Source: Campanula takesimana (Eukaryota > Streptophyta > Magnoliopsida > Asterales > Campanulaceae). From it: 64,000 bases of DNA. Below the pieces are notes generated by a model that was not told the DNA's origin, did not search any database, and was given only the letters and a program-made list of their open reading frames with translations. Positions 59,516 through 64,000 of the stretch are shown piece after piece. The stretch is from contig JAOWBW010000482.1 in the NCBI GenBank assembly GCA_026119855.1, forward strand, positions 496,001 to 560,000, read 5' to 3'. The position numbers were made by a program, and so were the translations under genes. Each line of letters opens with the position of its first letter. The first letter of the stretch is position 1.

Positions 59516-60284
59516 ACAGTTCGTGATCATCCATTAGAAAATGTGATTGGTGATGTCTTTGGACCAAGATTGACAAGAAACCTTAGTAGAGCATTCGCCG
59601 AGAGTCTTTTCTCATCTGCTATGGTTTCCAATATAGAACCAAAGAAGACTGAAGAAGCTCTTGCTGATCTTGGCTGGGTGGAAGCTATGCAGGAGGAGCT
59701 AAATTAGTTCGAAAGATGCAATGTGTAGGAACTAGTGCCAAGACCATCATATCAACAAGTGATTGGTACAAAGTGGGTATTTAGAAACAAATTGGATGAA
59801 GCAGGGAAGATCATAAGGAATAAAGCAAGGTTAGTTGCTAAAGGATACCGACAAGAAGAAAGGATTGACTACGATGAGACATTTGCTCCTGCTGCAAGAT
59901 TGGAATCTATAAGACTTTTCCTAGCCTATGCCGCCTTCAAAGAATTCAAACTGTATCAAATGGACGTGAAAAGTGCCTTCCTGAATGGAGAACTCCAAGA
60001 ACTTGTGTATGTTGAACAACCACCAGGTTTTGAAGACTCTAAGAAGCTTAATCATGTCTACCGATTGAAGAAAGCTCTCTACGGCCTAAAGCAAGCTCCA
60101 AGGGCATGGTATGAAACCCTTTCTAAGTTTTACTTAGTGATGGCTTAGGTTTCACTCGAGGTAAAATCGATACTACTTTATTGTTGCCAAGCACAAGGGT
60201 CATTCATTGTTTGTTTAAATATATGTCGATGATATTATTTTTGGTTCTACTAATGAATCACTTTGCAAGAGATTTGAGAAGCTA
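59516..60284 (+). pseudogene. SIRE-B reverse transcriptase
   Basis: The first 200 bp contain two likely CAG/TGG-to-TAG stops. The frame 59735-60148 has GTKWVFRNKLDEAG, ARLVAKGYRQEE, YQMDVKSAFLNGE and YGLKQAPRAWYETL. A deletion near 60130 shifts the frame; the catalytic YVDDIIFGSTN is at 60223-60255 in another frame. The start of the connection part lies at 60285 onwards. Continuous with RNase H in the next entry. Confidence 0.9.
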
Positions 60285-60761
60285 ATGCAGAGCAAGTTCG
60301 AGATGAGCATGATGGGTGAACTAACATATTTCCTTGGACTTCAAGTCAAGCAATCCAATGAGGGAATATTCATCAGTCAAGCCAAGTACGCAAAAGAATT
60401 AATCAAGAAGTTTGGCTTTGAAAATGCTCACTCTCAAAGCACACCTATGGGCACTAACATTCACTTAGATAAGGATGAGTCTGGTAAGAAAGTAGATATG
60501 ACTGTCTACCGAGGTATGATCGGCTCACTCCTCTATCTTACTGCCAGTAGACCAGACATTATATTTGCTGTATGTGTTTGTGCCAGGTTTCAAGCTGACC
60601 CTAGGGAATCTCATCTGCAAGCTGTTAAACGTATCATTAAATATCTATGTGGCACTACTAACCTTGGATTATGGTATGCTAGAGATTCATCTTTTAATCT
60701 AATAGGTTATTCAGATGCAGACTTTTCAGCTTGCAGGGTAACAAGAAAGAGTACAAGTGGG
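60285..60761 (+). pseudogene. SIRE-B RT end and RNase H, first part
   Basis: Open from 60285: ELTYFLGLQVKQ, RPDIIFAVCVCARFQ and SDADFSACRVTRKSTSG (RNase H start with catalytic Asp). It is interrupted by the solo LTR at 60762 and resumes at 62019. Confidence 0.92.
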
Positions 60762-62018
60762 TGTAGACACCCCGCCTTGGACCTCTCACCCCGATTGCAT
60801 ACAAAGTATTTTTATTTAACTTATTTTCATTAACTTCTGTTACTTCGGTTAAGTTCCTAACTGATTCCGTTAGTTTTGGACTAAACTGCATAACAGAGTT
60901 AACTTTTAGGGTCATTCTGTCATTCTGTCCTTCTCTGCCGCGGGCGCTTCCGGAACTGTTAACGGGATGCGCGCGTGTCTCGCCCCAAAAGCGGGACTCG
61001 TGCGCTTCCCATTTTGGCAGTAACGGATTGCACCTTATTTCCCTCCCTTTTCTTATTTACAAACATCTCTTTCTTGATCACAAACAACCCTTTTTACATC
61101 CACATTCATCCCCCCTTTTCTCATTAACTCCCAATCCCACACTTCTAGCCTTTTCATTAAAACAAAATATTTTCTTTTATTTTATTTGATTTTCTTTTAT
61201 TTCTTTTATTTATTATTTTATTTATCTTATTTTTGATTGGTCAATTCCATTTCACATGGATGATCATCTTTTCCCTCCATCATTTCCCTCTCTTTTTTAC
61301 CTATAAAAACCATCATCTTCTACCTTAGAAAGGGACCCAATTTTTGAGACTTGAACAAAAACTCTACACAAATCATCTCAACAATCCTTCTCTACAAAAC
61401 ACTACACAAAGTGTTTGCACAACATTTTCTCTACAACAACACAATTTTCAAGTCCAAGTTTGAAGTCCTCTTTCCTAAGGTACAACATCTCTTTTCTTCT
61501 CTTATTTTATTTGTCTAGTCTTACTAGTATGCAATCTCCATAAAAAGGGATACAACCAAAAGGCCACTTCACTATTGAAGTTTGGCCAAGGTTACATCCC
61601 GACATTCCAAACTTCATTTAATTTATATTTCATTTCTTAATGTAATCATTTAGCACTAGTCCAATATGTAACTATTTAGCATTAAATTAATAAAATCATT
61701 ATTTCCCCCTTTTTTCTTTACATTATAATTGTTAGCATTGTTAATAAATCGAAGGACATTTAGCATTAGAACACCAATAGTAGCAAGACCCGCATAAGCG
61801 GGGCGGAGTGGGTGTTTAAGTACTTCCCACTCCGTCACCTAACCCCCGAACCCTTCTCTCCCGAATCTCTGGTTTTGTACATAAATTAGGCTATTTCTAG
61901 GTTTTTCTTATGTTCCTTTAAAAACATAGGTGGCGACTCTAAACAATCTAAAAACAAGTTAGACATCCTAGGATAATTCACCGCTCTAGCAAAGCCGTGG
62001 TTCCCCGGGGTATCTACA
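60762..62018 (+). mobile_element. solo LTR of the TatB family
   Basis: 1257 bp, TGTAGACACCCC to GGGGTATCTACA. Perfect target duplication GTGGG at 60757-60761 and 62019-62023; no internal sequence, so it is a solo LTR from LTR-LTR recombination. GC patch at 60945-61010 and TATA-like CTATAAAAACC at 61300. More diverged than the TatB-NA LTRs, so a different insertion. Confidence 0.95.
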
Positions 62019-62432
62019 GTGGGACTTTCCAATTTCTTGGTGATAGATTGGTGTCTTGGTCCTGTAAGAAGCAAGCATCAATTTCCACTTCTACTACTGA
62101 AGCTGAGTACATAGCTGCCGGCAGTTGCTGTTCACAGATCCTTTGGATGAAGCAGCAGCTCGTTGACTATGAAGTTTCATCTCAAATTTGTCCCATCTAT
62201 TGTGACAATCAATCTGCCATCTCAGTCTCAAACCAACCCGGTCATGCATTCCAAAACCAAGCACATAGACATCAAGTATCACTTTCTGAAGGAACATGTT
62301 GAAAAGGGAAACGTGGTGCTGCTCAAAGTTCATACCGATTACCAAAGAGCAGACATACTGACAAAGCCCTTAGACCAGAAAATATTTGAATTCCTAAGAG
62401 GTGAACTAGGTATGATTGATTTCTATGGTTAA
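62019..62432 (+). pseudogene. SIRE-B RNase H, second part and end of pol
   Basis: From the solo LTR: QFLGDRLVSWSCKKQASIS, TTEAEYIAAGSC, IYCDNQSAISVS and, after a frame change near 62250, HIDIKYHFLKEHVEKG and DILTKPLD. Ends at a stop at 62430-62432. These are the usual last motifs of copia pol. Confidence 0.92.
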
Positions 62433-62950
62433 AACTGTGCTAACTCTGCCGATTGTGCTAGTCTTGCTGATCTCATCAGCAAGTGTGAAAATCGTGCCGA
62501 CCAAATTATATTGCCGACAAAATATTGCTGACAACATCATGCCGATCATCATATCTTGCCGACTAAACTATCTTGCCGATTCAAACTATCTTGCCGATTT
62601 GTAAAAAACATTAAATCAGCACGTCTCTGCAAAAAGATAAGATTCCTGACACATGACGTTAGCAATCAAATCAAAGGTACATCGGTCACATCAACTCCCT
62701 GACACGTGTGTGTACCTTTCTTACCCAAAATCGTGTCATGATGTATTCCATTTAATGCGATACATCAGCAAGGTAACTGGTCATCATCACTTTTTTAATT
62801 TTGACTAATTTACCCCTTCTCCCTCTTTCTTTTAACTATTCATTTCTCACTGTTTTGTGTGCGCATTAAATTTTGCGTGCACACGCTCTCCGAGATTATA
62901 GGTACAGTTACTTCTCATTATTCTTGCCTTCTTATATTCTCTCTCTCCCC
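62433..62950 (+). other. SIRE-B 3' region after pol
   Basis: No gene. 62440-62600 has eight or more CTTGCCGAT-like short repeats. The remainder is AT-rich and includes two TGACACRTG motifs (62648 and 62700). No LTR start or polypurine tract was recognised. Confidence 0.5.
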
Positions 62951-63305
62951 CATAACATATATAACGCCCTTTCAAAATCTTTCAAGCTTTCTCCGCCATT
63001 TTTACTGCTCTCTCTCTCTCTCACTCCTCTTACCGAATTACTTAGATTCAATTCCTATTTGCCTTTATCTTCATAATCTGGTAATTGTTAATGTTTATAC
63101 TCTGCTCATTTCTAATCATCCCTGTTTTGATTTGTCTTTGTTTCTAACATTGTGAGATTTTTGAGTAACTTACAGAAAATGTCCGGCGAAAAAGATATCT
63201 ACGGAGGTTATGTTGACTCCGACTACTTCAATGAGGAAGCCGATGGGGTTTTCTTGAAGAATCTTCTTATTGGGTCTTTGCTCAACTCTTTCGTTACTCT
63301 GCTCA
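62951..63305 (+). CDS. possible start of a SIRE envelope-like or other extra ORF
   Basis: A TATA-like ACATATATAAC (62955-62965), a CT-rich leader, a possible intron (GTAATTG near 63080 to TTACAG at 63175) and then ATG 63179 with MSGEKDIYGGYVDSDYF. The frame runs to 63382, but after about 63305 it enters LTR sequence, so only about 42 residues can be original. Sireviruses often carry an extra (env-like) gene after pol, preceded by a promoter-like region, which fits the position. No transmembrane part or known motif can be seen in this short piece. It could also be a captured host gene. Confidence 0.35.
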
Positions 63306-63626
63306 TTTCTGAACTGAGCTTCTCAAACGAGAGGAACGTAGGCAATCTTCGGATCCGGTCTCAATCACTAACACACTACTAACACATTCATCATGATAGA
63401 AAGTCCAATCTATCGGGCGATAGGAGTGATAACGTATATTCTTCTCTTGTCGTAACTTGACCCCGAACCCTCTTGTTAGCTTTTTCTCAATGTTTTAGCT
63501 CAATAAAACAATGTGGAGACTCTTAATAGGTTAAATGCCAACTTGAATATCCTAATCCCATAGAAAAGATAAATAAAAGAAAGACTTCCCGTGCGTCGCC
63601 CGCATCATCGGAAAGGGGTATTCACA
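63306..63626 (+). mobile_element. 3'-part of a TatA-type 5' LTR (TatA-3), truncated
   Basis: It begins inside the hairpin region (CTGAGCTTCTC ... GAACGTAGGCAATCTTCGG) and ends ATTCACA before the PBS. It matches the R/U5 side of TatA-1 and TatA-2 in the opposite orientation. The U3 part, including TGTTAGTACC, is missing. Confidence 0.75.
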
Positions 63627-63627
63627 G

Positions 63628-64000
63628 TGGCGACTCTGCTGGGGACTAGCTTTGAACATCTTCAAACATAGAGGGTCAAACTTTCGTCAATATCATGATT
63701 GTACCTACTTGTTTCTTTTCCCCCTGTACTTTATCTCTTGTACATATTTGCTTCCGTTGTACTTTATTGCGTTAACATCTTAACTATTTCCTATTGTACC
63801 CCTTCTAACTGTTTTGCATTGCATACATGTAAATACAAAAAAAAAAAAAAAAACTCTCTGTTTTCTCCCTCAAAAATAACTAGTTCTTGTCCGCACACTA
63901 CCACTAGGTCCGTGTCACAATGCACACCCTACTGGATACTCCGCTGAGTGCACAGATTTTGGTGATCCTGTCGCCTCTATCTTCGTGGCACCCGGGCTAT
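63628..64000 (+). other. TatA-3 PBS and leader
   Basis: PBS TGGCGACTCTGCTGGGGA at 63628-63645. The leader at 63890-64000 matches the TatA-1 spacer (near 9000-9070, reversed). An A-run of 17 lies at 63837. No gene; cut by the window edge. Confidence 0.75.

Overview
This window reads as plant nuclear heterochromatin. It is AT-rich and I see no convincing host gene. Almost every kilobase belongs to a plant-type LTR retrotransposon: Ty1/copia elements with initiator-tRNA-Met primer sites, Tat-lineage Ty3/gypsy elements with a TGGCGACT-type primer site, and one Tekay/chromovirus-like LTR. There is also one small Helitron. I cannot name the species. A run of 100 N at 31785-31884 is an assembly gap.

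Layout, left arm (1-31784). A minus-strand copia (copia-1, 1-5568) enters from the left edge, with its 5' LTR at 4150-5568. It sits in a minus-strand Tat element (TatA-1, 5569-10911) made of a mini-gag, a long TTGACC/GGTCAA array, a 24-bp array, a PBS and a 5' LTR. TatA-1 sits in the 3' UTR of a plus-strand Tat element (element C; tandem repeats, then a 3' LTR at 12796-14347). Element C's LTR abuts a minus-strand gypsy gag/protease fragment (D, 14348-15900). D is cut by element E, a minus-strand Tat element whose 3' LTR is itself split by a full-length copia (copia-2, 16088-24349, with diverged 5-bp target duplications). E continues to the gap with 3'-UTR tandem repeats, an antisense ORF with its own promoter-like sequence, integrase, RNase H, reverse transcriptase and the pre-RT region.

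Right arm (31885-64000). The end of a Tekay-like element and its 3.2-kb LTR (32797-36006) lie next to a second TatA copy (36007-39297), whose LTR carries a 1-kb Helitron. TatA-2 cuts a minus-strand SIRE-type copia fragment (39298-40325). A plus-strand SIRE-type copia (SIRE-B) starts at 40326 and runs to about 63305. It is split by a 13.4-kb non-autonomous Tat element (TatB-NA, 42695-56105, with an internal 4.37-kb direct duplication) and by a solo LTR of the same family (60762-62018, perfect GTGGG target duplication). The right edge carries the start of a third TatA-like element in plus orientation.

How it works together. Every coding region seen is a gag or pol part, or an accessory retroelement ORF, and nearly all carry stops or frameshifts, so this is a graveyard of nested insertions. 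The most interesting signals are not genes: hairpin-forming motifs that recur on the sense strand of several Tat elements, GC-rich repeated motifs just upstream of LTR TATA boxes in several families, arrays made of W-box-like palindromes, and an antisense ORF in E with its own promoter-like region. Family names are by recognition, without any database search.
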